Shown: positions 24,571-33,315 of the stretch, piece after piece
Layout: the number at the start of each line of letters is the position of its first letter
Position numbering within the stretch: the first letter of the stretch is position 1
NCBI GenBank assembly: GCA_964455375.1
Contig: CAYVXE010000015.1
Coordinates: 1-58,210 of the forward strand
Length of the DNA stretch: 58,210 nucleotides
Direction: 5' to 3'
DNA from: CAYVXE01 sp964455375
GTDB lineage: Bacteria > Zhuqueibacterota > Zhuqueibacteria > Oceanimicrobiales > Oceanimicrobiaceae
Notes under the pieces: generated by a model
Database searches by the model: none
What the model saw: only the letters and a program-made list of their open reading frames with translations
What the model was told of the DNA's origin: nothing
Made by a program: the position numbers and the translations under genes

Positions 24571-25770
24571 TTATCTTCTCACACCCCGGAAGAACCATTT
24601 TTGTCCGGCGGTGATCGTACCGGTGAATTTGACAATAGTTTCTTTTATTGGATTGTTGGGGGTTGACCCTCTTTTCCCGAATTCCAATGCTAAATCCAAC
24701 CTTCCGGCAGACCATTTAATTGGCAGCCCAAGCCCGAGCGTGCCAAAAAGTTCAGTCACCCGTTCTCCCACAGGTTGCTCCAAACCAATATCCTGATAAT
24801 AGACCCCGGCGCGCAGGGCAACCTTTTTAAAGAAAGACATATGGAGTTTCCTCTTAGCAGCATATTCAAATCCAAACGCAATTCTGTAACTATCATTTAC
24901 ATATCCGTTCTGCTTTACAGAACTCCACTTTTGTGTGTAGTAATCCAGCCCCAATAACAACCTTTCATCCAAAAGAAAAGACGTTCCAAATCCATAAGTA
25001 ACCGGAAGTTTGAAGTCTTTATTCGCTAAATCAGTAAGACGAAATCCATTCTCTAATTCTAAGGCCTGTTTGGTGTCTAACGTAACAGATGGTGAATAGA
25101 CGCCGCCGATGGTCCAATTTGATTTCAATTTATAAATCAATCCAAGGCGGAAACTTCCTTCAGTAAAACTTCTTGACACCTCATCCTGTGTATTTCTAAA
25201 ATTAGCGGAATCAAAAAGAACACGCCATTTATTTCTTAAAACCCCAAAATGGTAAATACCAGATATGCCAACATACAACTTGTTTGTTGGTTTCACCGCG
25301 AAAGTTAAAAAGGCGGAATTTACACCACCATCGCCATTTACAATTTCTGTGAACGCATGCTCTCCGAGAACATTGGCATCGGAAAATTCATATTCAATAG
25401 TACTAAACTGTTGCAAGCCGACCGCAAGAGATACTCGTCCGCTTTTTAGTGGTATTGCAAATTGCAATCCGCCTACGCTGGTATTAGAAAGGGAGGCATC
25501 CTGGACCGAGCCTCTGAGATCAACACCCTGGTGAACAAAATTACCGGAAATATAGGCAAGGGATAGTTCAGCTAACGCCGCGGGGTTCATATAATTAAGG
25601 GTCATCCGGTCAACTAATGCCAGTCCAACCCCACCCATTCCCTCACTTCTCCCACTGACAAAATAGTCCACAAGGCCAATCCCCTTTGCAGAGTAAAATG
25701 ATTGTGACTGTACGGGAAAACTGAAACCGACTACGAATAATAAAATATTTACAGCAATTCTTTTTCTCAT
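24571..25770 (-). CDS. Outer-membrane beta-barrel protein, FadL/PorV-like
   Basis: 399 residues. A signal peptide (AVNILLFVVGFSFPVQSQ) leads to GLVDYFVSGRSEGMGGVGLALVDRMTLNYMNPAALAEL, which is the typical opening of FadL/PorV/UPF0164-type barrels in FCB-group bacteria (GMGGA/V...NPAAL). Alternating strands rich in aromatic and Gly residues follow, and the protein ends in an aromatic-containing strand (GQKWFFRGVRR). FadL-type barrels transport hydrophobic solutes, while PorV works in type IX secretion; no other T9SS gene is here, so neither role can be claimed. It is 25 nt after the lipoprotein gene, pointing to a shared transcript. Confidence 0.82.
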   Translation of the reverse strand: MRKRIAVNILLFVVGFSFPVQSQSFYSAKGIGLVDYFVSGRSEGMGGVGLALVDRMTLNYMNPAALAELSLAYISGNFVHQGVDLRGSVQDASLSNTSVGGLQFAIPLKSGRVSLAVGLQQFSTIEYEFSDANVLGEHAFTEIVNGDGGVNSAFLTFAVKPTNKLYVGISGIYHFGVLRNKWRVLFDSANFRNTQDEVSRSFTEGSFRLGLIYKLKSNWTIGGVYSPSVTLDTKQALELENGFRLTDLANKDFKLPVTYGFGTSFLLDERLLLGLDYYTQKWSSVKQNGYVNDSYRIAFGFEYAAKRKLHMSFFKKVALRAGVYYQDIGLEQPVGERVTELFGTLGLGLPIKWSAGRLDLALEFGKRGSTPNNPIKETIVKFTGTITAGQKWFFRGVRR

Positions 25771-25795
25771 AATTTAACATCCAATTTTAATCATT

Positions 25796-27013
25796 TCAAT
25801 TTGTCGGAGCAACAGTAAAATCAGCTTCAATTCGCGGTGATTTTTCCGGATTCAAGTTGCTTGAATAAAAGGCTAATCGGTTTGCATCCCGTCCGGGTCC
25901 TGCAGTCCGAATAATAAACCCAAAATTATCAAGGACCTGCAAAACCCACCCTTGCAGCAAAAAACGTATAGGTACCGAAATTTCTTCATCTGACCTCTTT
26001 ACAGAAACCACAAGGGGAACAAAAGACGAATCAATTGTAAACGTTTTTAACGGTACAAACTCTTTCTTTAATCTGACGATCTGTAATATCGTTGTTGTTT
26101 CATTTAAAATGGTATTTTGAGAATCTATCGTCATTTTAAAACTCGCGTTATTAATGGTAGATTCTTTGGAAATTGATGACAGGTCGAATTCCAAAACTGT
26201 TTGGTGACTAAACAGGTCATCTACATAGAGGGGGCCCGCGGGTGGTTCAAATAATTTTTCAGCAATAAATGCATCCTGCGAAGCAGTTACAGTAACCGTA
26301 TCCCTCTTTGTGCCATTGAAGGTTTCTATTTCTAATTTTGGTTGATTGGAAAGGTTTGTACGTGAAAAAAATTCTTTTATAAAACGGCTACCTTGAAAAT
26401 TGATGAGGACACCGTAATTTTTGTTCATACTCGTATCGATCCAGCTATTAACAAGGTCAATCCCGCTGGCATTAAATTCAAATCGAACTTGTTCAGCAGC
26501 CGTTATATCCGCTCCTGACGTATCAACGCCAACGACCACCTTACTAATGGGTTGAATTTCTGCAGAGGCAATACTTTCACTGCTGAATGCGTTATTAAAG
26601 GATGCCGCTGTTACTTGATTTTCTTCCCACTCAGATGTAACCGCATGCACCTGCGTTGTAAACACACTGTTTTCTGATGCATCACTCAGAAGATCGCTGG
26701 TGGTCAATACGAGTGTTACACGCGATATATTGCCGGAGTCTGGTATGGCCTGAAATTTTAACAGTAGTTGCGAAGAGATATTATCAAACTCACCTAAAAG
26801 TAATAATGAACTAAATCCGCTGTTGGCAACAGTATCACTGAATGTCGATTCGACATTGAGCTGTTTCAATGTTAAACTTTTAATAGTACCACGGACATCC
26901 TTATCTGCCAGTTCAAAGCCCTGGATTGCTTTGTCGCTTTTACAATTTGATAAGAACAGGGCGACTAAAGTAAAAATAAGCAGATAATATTTTTTAAAAT
27001 GACCATCTTTCAT
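25796..27013 (-). CDS. Lipoprotein of unknown function with DNRLRE-like beta-sandwich repeats
   Basis: 405 residues from the ATG at 27013; a further ATG at 27076 would bury the signal. The segment KKYYLLIFTLVALFLSNC is a lipoprotein signal with the lipobox LSNC. Two beta-rich halves are seen. In the first, SLLLLGEFDNISSQLLLKF and VHAVTSEWEENQVT; in the second, TASQDAFIAEKL, TVLEFDLSSIS and NNASFKMTID. Both resemble the DNRLRE pattern (D.fi ... L.kFdls.i ...a.L.l ... W.E..vTw). It likely sits on the outer membrane with the adjacent barrel. It is transcribed after the rplQ terminator. Not recognised by name. Confidence 0.75.
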   Translation of the reverse strand: MKDGHFKKYYLLIFTLVALFLSNCKSDKAIQGFELADKDVRGTIKSLTLKQLNVESTFSDTVANSGFSSLLLLGEFDNISSQLLLKFQAIPDSGNISRVTLVLTTSDLLSDASENSVFTTQVHAVTSEWEENQVTAASFNNAFSSESIASAEIQPISKVVVGVDTSGADITAAEQVRFEFNASGIDLVNSWIDTSMNKNYGVLINFQGSRFIKEFFSRTNLSNQPKLEIETFNGTKRDTVTVTASQDAFIAEKLFEPPAGPLYVDDLFSHQTVLEFDLSSISKESTINNASFKMTIDSQNTILNETTTILQIVRLKKEFVPLKTFTIDSSFVPLVVSVKRSDEEISVPIRFLLQGWVLQVLDNFGFIIRTAGPGRDANRLAFYSSNLNPEKSPRIEADFTVAPTN

Positions 27014-27157
27014 AATAAATATCAAACCTTTACAATTCACATGACATAATAATTTCGATTTAAGGGGAATTTGCATTGGGCGCTTTTTTTCGTACTTTTT
27101 TTTAACAAATAAGTTCCCGTTGTGTTCTATTTTCTTCCTACAATCATTTTAACAGAA

Positions 27158-27193
27158 GAAAAAAGCCGACTGCTAAATACTAAACAATCGGCT
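27158..27193 (-). terminator. Intrinsic terminator of the alpha operon (after rplQ)
   Basis: On the minus strand AGCCGATTG (27193-27185) pairs with CAGTCGGCT (27172-27164), 9 pairs including one G-U, with a 12-base loop and then TTTTTT (27163-27158). It lies 37 nt past the rplQ stop and closes the long ribosomal protein transcript. Confidence 0.9.
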
Positions 27194-27230
27194 ACAAAAT
27201 TTTCCACGCACAATTTACTACAAAAGTCTG

Positions 27231-27677
27231 TTATTCTTTCGATTTTTCTTCCTTTGCTTTTTCAGAGGCCTTTTGCGCTTTATCCTCGGCACGGGCTTTG
27301 GTCCGTTCCAACACAGCACCTTCAAAACCGACTAATTCCAAAATCGCCATTTCAGCCCCATCACCGCGCCTGCGCCCGAGTTTTACTACTCTTGTATAAC
27401 CACCATCCCTTTTTTGATAGGTAGGTGCAATTTCATCAAATATATTTTTCACAACTTTCTTATCGCGAATTATCCTTAAAATTTGACGACGATCAGCCAA
27501 GGACCCACTCTTTGCGAAGGTAATCAGTTTATCTACGGCGCGTCTGATTTCTTTTGCTTTAGTCGTTGTCGTTTTAATTTGTTTATGCTCAAACAAAGAG
27601 GTTGCCATATTTGAAATTAACGCTTTTCGATGGCTAACGGTTCTACCTAACTTTTTATTATCTTTTCTATGACGCAT
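27231..27677 (-). CDS. rplQ: 50S ribosomal protein L17
   Basis: 148 residues. The N-terminal core MRHRKDNKKLGRTVSHRKALISNM is diagnostic, and LVGFEGAV closes the fold. Beyond it there is a charged Lys/Glu/Ala tail of about 25 residues (ERTKARAEDKAQKASEKA), making it longer than E. coli L17 (127). It binds 23S rRNA near the exit tunnel. It is the last gene of the alpha operon, 16 nt after rpoA, followed by a strong terminator. Confidence 0.97.
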   Translation of the reverse strand: MRHRKDNKKLGRTVSHRKALISNMATSLFEHKQIKTTTTKAKEIRRAVDKLITFAKSGSLADRRQILRIIRDKKVVKNIFDEIAPTYQKRDGGYTRVVKLGRRRGDGAEMAILELVGFEGAVLERTKARAEDKAQKASEKAKEEKSKE

Positions 27678-27693
27678 TTTTCTACTCTACCTT

Positions 27694-28680
27694 TTATTCA
27701 GTGTCACCCTTCAAATACTTTTCGGTGTCCATTCCGAAGTGAATACTTTTCTCTTCTAATATTTTATTTAGTTCTTGTAAAGATTTCCGGCCGAAATTTC
27801 GAAATTTCAACATTTCCTGTTCATCACGTTTGACCAAATCCCCAATTGTCTTAATATTTGCAGCCATGAGACAATTATAGGATCGTACAGACAACTCCAA
27901 CTCATCAACTGGCATTTTCAGCAGTTTTCGTATTCTGAGCACTTCTTCATCAACTTCGATAGGCTCTTCTTCTTCGGGTTCGATATCAAAGTTGATAAAC
28001 AACTGAATATGATCTTTCAATATTTTCGCCGCATAAGTCAAGGCATCGTCAGGGGTTACACTACCATCGGTTTTCACTTCCATGATGAGTTTCTCGTAAT
28101 CAATTCTATGTCCGACACGAGTATTCTCAACCCGATATGAGACATTTTTTACCGGTGTATAAATCGCATCAATTGGCACAGTTCCGATAGGTTGGTCCGG
28201 CTGCTTGTTTTCCTCAGATGGAACATAACCATGTCCGCGGGATATTTTCAATTCGATAGCGAAATCTGCATCCTCATTTAATGTTGCAATGTGCCAATCC
28301 GGATTTAATACTTCAAATTCTGTCGTCCCATTTTGAATTTGACCGGCATTGAACGTACCAGGTCCCTTTAAATTAATGGTCACCTTTTCAGGTTTTTTTG
28401 CCAGCAATTTAAACCGGACATTTTTTAAATTCAAAATGATATCAGCTACATCTTCAACGACGCCGGGTATCGTGGAAAATTCATGCAGCACTCCATCAAC
28501 ACGTATCGCGGAAATTGCTGCACCGGGTAGCGACGACAGCAATATTCTTCTTAGAGAATTTCCAATGGTTGAACCAAATCCTCTCTCCAGTGGTTGTAAC
28601 GTAAATCTCGCAAAAGTGCTGGTATAACTATTTTCATCTATTTCTAAATTATCTGGCATTTGTAAATTGGGCCAATTCAT
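27694..28680 (-). CDS. rpoA: RNA polymerase alpha subunit
   Basis: 328 residues, standard length. The N-terminal assembly domain (about 1-235) includes LERGFGSTIGNSLRRILLSSLPGAA. A Glu-rich linker (EPEEEEPIEVDEE) leads to the C-terminal domain (about 255-320), with ELSVRSYNCLMAANI and LKFRNFGRKSL contacting UP elements and activators. It dimerises and nucleates core polymerase assembly with the beta and beta-prime subunits encoded upstream in this window. Confidence 0.99.
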   Translation of the reverse strand: MNWPNLQMPDNLEIDENSYTSTFARFTLQPLERGFGSTIGNSLRRILLSSLPGAAISAIRVDGVLHEFSTIPGVVEDVADIILNLKNVRFKLLAKKPEKVTINLKGPGTFNAGQIQNGTTEFEVLNPDWHIATLNEDADFAIELKISRGHGYVPSEENKQPDQPIGTVPIDAIYTPVKNVSYRVENTRVGHRIDYEKLIMEVKTDGSVTPDDALTYAAKILKDHIQLFINFDIEPEEEEPIEVDEEVLRIRKLLKMPVDELELSVRSYNCLMAANIKTIGDLVKRDEQEMLKFRNFGRKSLQELNKILEEKSIHFGMDTEKYLKGDTE

Positions 28681-28716
28681 ACTTTAATTTCTCCAGGAAT
28701 TAACCAGGTTAATAAT

Positions 28717-29346
28717 TTATTTTGAATATAACTCTACGATCAAAGATTCATTTATATCTAACTGTAAATCTGCCCTTGCAGGTATATTCATTAAAGTCCC
28801 TTTCATACCGGCTTTATCCAAATCGAGCCAGGGAACGAGCTTGCCTTCACGTATTTTTCTCATGGATTCATGAACAATATCAAGCTTCTTGCTCTTTTCT
28901 TTCACAGAAATCACATCACCGGGTTTTAGTGAATAGGACGGTATGTTCACCAGTCTGTCATTTACTAAAAAATGACGATGTAAAACCAACTGCCTGGCTG
29001 CATTTCGCGATGGCGCAAACCCTAATCTATAAACGACATTATCAAGCCTTCGCTCTAAAAGCTGCAATAAGATTTCACTGGTAATGCCCTTTTGTCTCTC
29101 AGCTTTTTCAAAATAGTTCCTGAATTGTACTTCCAACAAACCGTACATTCGTCTTAATTTCTGTTTTTCACGCAACTGAATTCCATACTCGGATTGCTTA
29201 AACCGACGCCGCGTGCCATGCTGGCCCGGAGGATATGATTTTTTTTCCAAAGGACATTTTGGAGATATACATTTAGCGCCCTTTAAAAAAAGTTTTTGTT
29301 CCTCACGGCGGCAAAGTTTACAAACAGGTCCAATATATCTTGCCAT
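28717..29346 (-). CDS. rpsD: 30S ribosomal protein S4, zinc-binding type
   Basis: 209 residues. Primary 16S rRNA binder that starts 30S assembly and usually represses the alpha operon. The N-terminus keeps four cysteines (9, 12, 26, 31; VCKLCRREEQ and KCISPKC), the zinc-bearing C+ form rather than the Cys-free form. The S4 RNA-binding domain is RRLDNVVYRLGFAPSRNAAR and the following LVLHRHFLVN. It lies 25 nt after rpsK and 36 nt before rpoA. Confidence 0.98.
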   Translation of the reverse strand: MARYIGPVCKLCRREEQKLFLKGAKCISPKCPLEKKSYPPGQHGTRRRFKQSEYGIQLREKQKLRRMYGLLEVQFRNYFEKAERQKGITSEILLQLLERRLDNVVYRLGFAPSRNAARQLVLHRHFLVNDRLVNIPSYSLKPGDVISVKEKSKKLDIVHESMRKIREGKLVPWLDLDKAGMKGTLMNIPARADLQLDINESLIVELYSK

Positions 29347-29371
29347 TTATCGTATTTCCTCCAAAAATAAG

Positions 29372-29755
29372 TTAAACTCTGCGTCTCTTAGGCGGACGGC
29401 AACCATTATGCGGTATTGGAGTCACATCTTTGATTGCAGTAATTTCCAAACCCGCTGCTTGTAACGAACGTACTGCCGATTCACGACCAGAACCAGGGCC
29501 TTTTATAAGTACTTCGACACGTTGCAATCCGCGATCCATCGCCTCTTTGGCAGCAGATTCGGCGGATAATTGCGCCGCAAAAGGCGTACTTTTCCTTGAA
29601 CCTTTAAACCCGATTTTTCCAGCGGAAGCCCAGGAAATTACGTTCCCGTACTGATCACTTAAGGTTATAATTGTGTTATTAAAAGTTGCCTTTATATGCG
29701 CAACACCATTAGGTTCGACTTTTTCTTTCTTTTTTACTTTCTGTCTTTTGGCCAT
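29372..29755 (-). CDS. rpsK: 30S ribosomal protein S11
   Basis: 127 residues, standard length. The core VAHIKATFNNTIITLSDQYG and GPGSGRESAVRSLQAAGL are diagnostic, as is the C-terminus HNGCRPPKRRRV. It forms the platform of the 30S subunit near the mRNA exit and the 3' end of 16S rRNA. It sits 21 nt downstream of rpsM. The ATG is preceded by a weak AT-rich site. Confidence 0.98.
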   Translation of the reverse strand: MAKRQKVKKKEKVEPNGVAHIKATFNNTIITLSDQYGNVISWASAGKIGFKGSRKSTPFAAQLSAESAAKEAMDRGLQRVEVLIKGPGSGRESAVRSLQAAGLEITAIKDVTPIPHNGCRPPKRRRV

Positions 29756-29776
29756 TTATTGTAACCCTATGTTATA

Positions 29777-30145
29777 TTATTTCTTTTTTCCACCAACGGC
29801 GGCTCTTCGTCCCCGCCTGGTTCTTGCATTGGTATGCGTTCTCTGTCCGCGGGCAGGCAACCCTCTGCGGTGTCTCAGACCACGATAACAACCGATATCC
29901 ATGAGTCGCTTGATATTCATGGTTACTTCAGTTCTTAGTGCTCCTTCAACTTTGATATCCTTCGTAATAACATTTCTGATTTTTGTGATTTGCTCACTGG
30001 TTAAATCTTTAACCCGAACGTCAGGACTTACAGCCGCAGCCGCAAGAATCTTTTGAGATGTAGATAGACCAATGCCATAAATATAAGTCAATCCAATTTC
30101 GACTCTTTTCTCTTTTGGTAAATCTACGCCGGAAATTCTAGCCAA
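29777..30145 (-). CDS. rpsM: 30S ribosomal protein S13
   Basis: 122 residues in the 30S head, contacting P-site tRNA and the 50S subunit. ARISGVDLPKEKRVEIGLTY opens the protein, and GLRHRRGLPARGQRTHTNAR is the tRNA-contacting basic tail. The start codon is TTG at 30145 with GGAGGT 6 nt before it, and no alternative ATG. It is 44 nt after rpmJ. Confidence 0.98.
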   Translation of the reverse strand: MARISGVDLPKEKRVEIGLTYIYGIGLSTSQKILAAAAVSPDVRVKDLTSEQITKIRNVITKDIKVEGALRTEVTMNIKRLMDIGCYRGLRHRRGLPARGQRTHTNARTRRGRRAAVGGKKK

Positions 30146-30189
30146 CTCTTACCTCCATCAATATATAATAGTTATTTCCCAGAGATTAA

Positions 30190-30303
30190 TTACCCCTGAC
30201 GTTGTTTATGCCTTGGGTTTTTACAAATCACGAATACTCGCCCTTTTCGTCGGATAATTTTACAATTATCACACATTTTTTTTAAAGATGATCTGACTTT
30301 CAT
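30190..30303 (-). CDS. rpmJ: 50S ribosomal protein L36, zinc-binding type
   Basis: 37 residues, too short for common ORF cut-offs. The sequence begins MKVRSSLKKMCDNCKIIRRK and ends CKNPRHKQRQG. Cys11, Cys14, Cys27 and His32 form the zinc site of the C+ form. It stabilises 23S rRNA folding near the GTPase-associated region. It lies 8 nt after infA and 44 nt before rpsM, its standard place. Confidence 0.98.
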   Translation of the reverse strand: MKVRSSLKKMCDNCKIIRRKGRVFVICKNPRHKQRQG

Positions 30304-30311
30304 GTTGCACC

Positions 30312-30530
30312 TTATTTATAACGATAAATAATTCTTCCACGACTGAGATCATAGGGTGAAAGTTCCAATGTTACTTTATCTCCGGGTAAAATCTTAATAA
30401 AATGCATCCGCATTTTTCCGGAAATATGTGCCAGCACTTTATGTCCATTTTCCAGTTCCACTCTAAAAGTGGCATTGGGTAATGTTTCCATAATTGTTCC
30501 ATCAACTTTAATTGGCTCTTCTTTTGCCAT
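30312..30530 (-). CDS. infA: Translation initiation factor IF-1
   Basis: 72 residues, exactly the family length. A single S1-like OB fold: EPIKVDGTIMETLPNATF, then ENGHKVLAHISGKMR and the closing LSPYDLSRGRIIYRYK. It blocks the A site of 30S during initiation. It starts 3 nt after the map stop, so translation is coupled. Confidence 0.99.
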   Translation of the reverse strand: MAKEEPIKVDGTIMETLPNATFRVELENGHKVLAHISGKMRMHFIKILPGDKVTLELSPYDLSRGRIIYRYK

Positions 30531-30533
30531 AAA

Positions 30534-31283
30534 TTAGTTTCTCAATGTTAGTATTTCAGGACCATTGTTCGTAATGACTATTGTATGCTCAAAATGTGCT
30601 GAAGGCGCATCATCCTCTGTAACAACCGTCCAATTATCATTTAATGTCTTAACCCGGTAACTACCAAGATTAACCATTGGTTCTATCGCCAAAACCATGC
30701 CGGGTCTTAAACGAGGTCCCCTGTTTGGCGGCCCGTAATTTGGTATCTGCGGGTCTTCATGCAGCCGTTTTCCGATACCATGGCCAACCAGCTCTTTAAC
30801 AACGGAATAGTTTTCTTTTTCTACCGTCGTTTGAATTGCGTGGGATATATTTGACAATCTTGCTCCTGCTTTTGCTTCTTTTATGCCATCCATAAGAGAT
30901 TCCAACGTAACATCCATCAGGTGCTGCTTTTCAGGAGAGATTTTTCCTACGGCAAAGGTCTCCGCAGAATCTCCAAAAAACCCTTCATATTCAGCGCCAA
31001 TATCTACACCCACAATCTGCCCCGTTTCTACCACCCTATTTCCCGGGATACCGTGTACGACTTCATTATCGATTGAGATACAAGAACTTGCTGGAAAACC
31101 GTTATATCCTTTGAACGCAGGTTTTGCATGTTTCGACAGAATAAACCTCTCTATTTCCTTATCCAATTCTTCGGTTGTAATTCCTGGCTCCACCAGATTA
31201 CGAACAAAAACAAATGTCTCTGCAACGATTTTACAACTTTCCCGAATTAAATCAATTTCCCTTTTAGTTCTGATATTAATCAT
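30534..31283 (-). CDS. map: Type I methionine aminopeptidase
   Basis: 249 residues. It removes the initiator Met from nascent proteins. Metal ligands are visible: two Asp in VGVDIGAEYEGFFGDSAETF, His in GHGIGKRLHE, Glu in LAIEPM and Glu in FEHTIVI. There is no N-terminal zinc finger or extension. It follows secY by 43 nt directly; adk, which often lies between the two, is absent here. Confidence 0.98.
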   Translation of the reverse strand: MINIRTKREIDLIRESCKIVAETFVFVRNLVEPGITTEELDKEIERFILSKHAKPAFKGYNGFPASSCISIDNEVVHGIPGNRVVETGQIVGVDIGAEYEGFFGDSAETFAVGKISPEKQHLMDVTLESLMDGIKEAKAGARLSNISHAIQTTVEKENYSVVKELVGHGIGKRLHEDPQIPNYGPPNRGPRLRPGMVLAIEPMVNLGSYRVKTLNDNWTVVTEDDAPSAHFEHTIVITNNGPEILTLRN

Positions 31284-31326
31284 TTATTGAATTTAATGCG
31301 TTACATTTCTGGCCGATAGATCCGCA

Positions 31327-32664
31327 TTACATCCTTCTTCTACCTCTGATTTTTCCACTTCCTCTCATAAACCCGTCATAGTGTCGCATGAGCAAATGAG
31401 ATTCGATTTGCTGCAACGTATCTAAGGCCACTCCCACTATGATCAACAAAGATGTGCCGCCAAAAAATGAAGCAAAATTAAATGAAACATTTACAAAGCG
31501 GGTAATAATATAAGGGAAAACCGCAATAACCGCCAATGCAATTGAACCTGGCAACGTTATTTTCGTCAATATATTATCGATGAATTCAGCCGTTTTCTTC
31601 CCCGGTCGTACACCTGGAATAAAACCGCCGTGCTTCTTCATATTATCTGCAACATCTACCGGATTAAACGCAATCGCGGTATAAAAATAAGTAAAGAATA
31701 CAATGAGCGTACCATAAATTAACCAGTAAACAATCGATTGAAAATCGAAGTACTGGGCGATTGAATTCATCGCCTCGCTGTTAGGGAAAAAACTTAAAAC
31801 CGTTTGCGGTACAAACATGATAGATTGAGCAAAAATAATAGGCATCACACCCGCTGTGTTCACACGCATCGGAATATGTGTACTCTGTCCACCGTAAATT
31901 TTTCTTCCGACGACGCGTTTCGCATATTGTACCGGTATTTTACGTGTCCCCTGCGTCAGAGCCACGACTGCCGCAATAGTCAAAACCATCAGACCAAACA
32001 AAAACACTTCCGTCAAAATCGCCCGATTACCGCCGGTGATCTGCTGGAATTCATCCAGAAGAGCATTGGGAAACCTGGCAATGATACCAATAAATATGAT
32101 TAGAGAGATACCATTACCAATTCCTCGGTCATCAATTTGCTCACCAAGCCACATAATTAAAACCGTTCCGGCAGATAGGGTGACCATGGTTAAAAGACGA
32201 AACCCCCAACCTGGAAACGGTACGACCGCCACATTCGCATTTGTATGAATATTTTCCAGAAAGATACTTACACCATAGGCCTGCATTGCAGATAATAAAA
32301 CCGTTCCATACCTCGTATATTGCGTAATTTTTTTATGGCCTTCCTGTCCCTCTTTCTGTAATTTTTGAAAATAGGGAACCACAGCACCAAGCAACTGAAT
32401 AATGATTGAAGCAGAAATGTAAGGCATAATACCTAATGCGAAAACAGTTGCCCGCCTGAAAGCGCCTCCGGCAAACATATCATACAAACTCAACAATCCC
32501 CTTCCCTGGCTCGCTTCATTAAAGAACGCTATCAGAGCTTCACTATTGACGCTCGGAATCGGCACATGACCGCCAATTCGATAAACCACCAGAATCAAAA
32601 ATGTGAAGAGAATTCTTTGCTTTAATTCAGGAATTTTAAATATACTCTGAAAGCTCTTAATCAT
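31327..32664 (-). CDS. secY: Protein translocase subunit SecY
   Basis: 445 residues with ten membrane helices. The N-terminal FKIPELKQRILFTFLILVVY, the plug-side GGAFRRATVFALGIMPYISA and the C-terminal cytosolic loops (FNPVDVADNMKKHGGFIPG; HLLMRHYDGFMR) are typical. It forms the SecYEG channel; secE is encoded at 57295-57483. Its ATG overlaps the rplO stop by 4 nt (ATGA). Confidence 0.99.
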   Translation of the reverse strand: MIKSFQSIFKIPELKQRILFTFLILVVYRIGGHVPIPSVNSEALIAFFNEASQGRGLLSLYDMFAGGAFRRATVFALGIMPYISASIIIQLLGAVVPYFQKLQKEGQEGHKKITQYTRYGTVLLSAMQAYGVSIFLENIHTNANVAVVPFPGWGFRLLTMVTLSAGTVLIMWLGEQIDDRGIGNGISLIIFIGIIARFPNALLDEFQQITGGNRAILTEVFLFGLMVLTIAAVVALTQGTRKIPVQYAKRVVGRKIYGGQSTHIPMRVNTAGVMPIIFAQSIMFVPQTVLSFFPNSEAMNSIAQYFDFQSIVYWLIYGTLIVFFTYFYTAIAFNPVDVADNMKKHGGFIPGVRPGKKTAEFIDNILTKITLPGSIALAVIAVFPYIITRFVNVSFNFASFFGGTSLLIIVGVALDTLQQIESHLLMRHYDGFMRGSGKIRGRRRM

Positions 32665-33101
32665 AATACATTCGCCTTCCCGCCTGCTTTTTCGATCTTT
32701 TCCTTTGCGGAACCACTAAATGCGTGTGCTGAAACTTCTAAAGCGACGCTGAGATCGCCATGACCCAATATTTTGACTTTCACATTCTTTTTCTTAATCA
32801 AACCTGATTCGTATAACGCTTCCGGATTAACGGTTTTGCTATCTTTCAATCTATCCAAATCTTTAACATTCACAATTTGAAATTCTTTACGAAAAATGTT
32901 GGTAAAGCCCCGTTTTGGGACTCTGCGCTGTAAAGGCATTTGACCGCCTTCAAACCATGGTCTGATTTTTGAACCGGCCCGAGACCTCTGTCCTTTATGA
33001 CCTTTCCCGGCAGTTCCACCGGTGCCGGAAGCCTGACCTCGCCCGATACGCTTTTTTTTACGTACAGATCCCTCAGCAGGTTTTAATGACCCTAAATCCA
33101 T
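32661..33101 (-). CDS. rplO: 50S ribosomal protein L15
   Basis: 146 residues. KKKRIGRGQASGTGGTAGKG and the basic GQRSRAGSKIRPWFEGGQM make up the extended rRNA-binding N-terminus; the globular C-terminal part follows KRGFTN. It is a late 50S assembly protein. It sits 16 nt after rpmD and overlaps secY by 4 nt. Confidence 0.98.
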   Translation of the reverse strand: MDLGSLKPAEGSVRKKKRIGRGQASGTGGTAGKGHKGQRSRAGSKIRPWFEGGQMPLQRRVPKRGFTNIFRKEFQIVNVKDLDRLKDSKTVNPEALYESGLIKKKNVKVKILGHGDLSVALEVSAHAFSGSAKEKIEKAGGKANVL

Positions 33102-33117
33102 AGTTTATCCTCAAATT

Positions 33118-33306
33118 CTATATAGTTTCAACTTTAACAAGATGACTAACTTTGTTGATCATCCCCATTATCTGCGGGGTTTCATCATGCACCACTGAAT
33201 GATTGATCCGTTTCAATCCTAATGCATGAATGGTTCTTTTCTGCTTAAAATGACTGTCAATGATACTTCTGACCTGGGTAATTTTTAGTTGTTTCTTCTT
33301 TGCCAT
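33118..33306 (-). CDS. rpmD: 50S ribosomal protein L30
   Basis: 62 residues, the short bacterial form. LKITQVRSIIDSHFKQKRTI followed by LGLKRINHSVVHDETPQIMG is the family pattern. It is 9 nt after rpsE and 16 nt before rplO, the standard spc order. Confidence 0.98.
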   Translation of the reverse strand: MAKKKQLKITQVRSIIDSHFKQKRTIHALGLKRINHSVVHDETPQIMGMINKVSHLVKVETI

Positions 33307-33315
33307 GACGTATTT

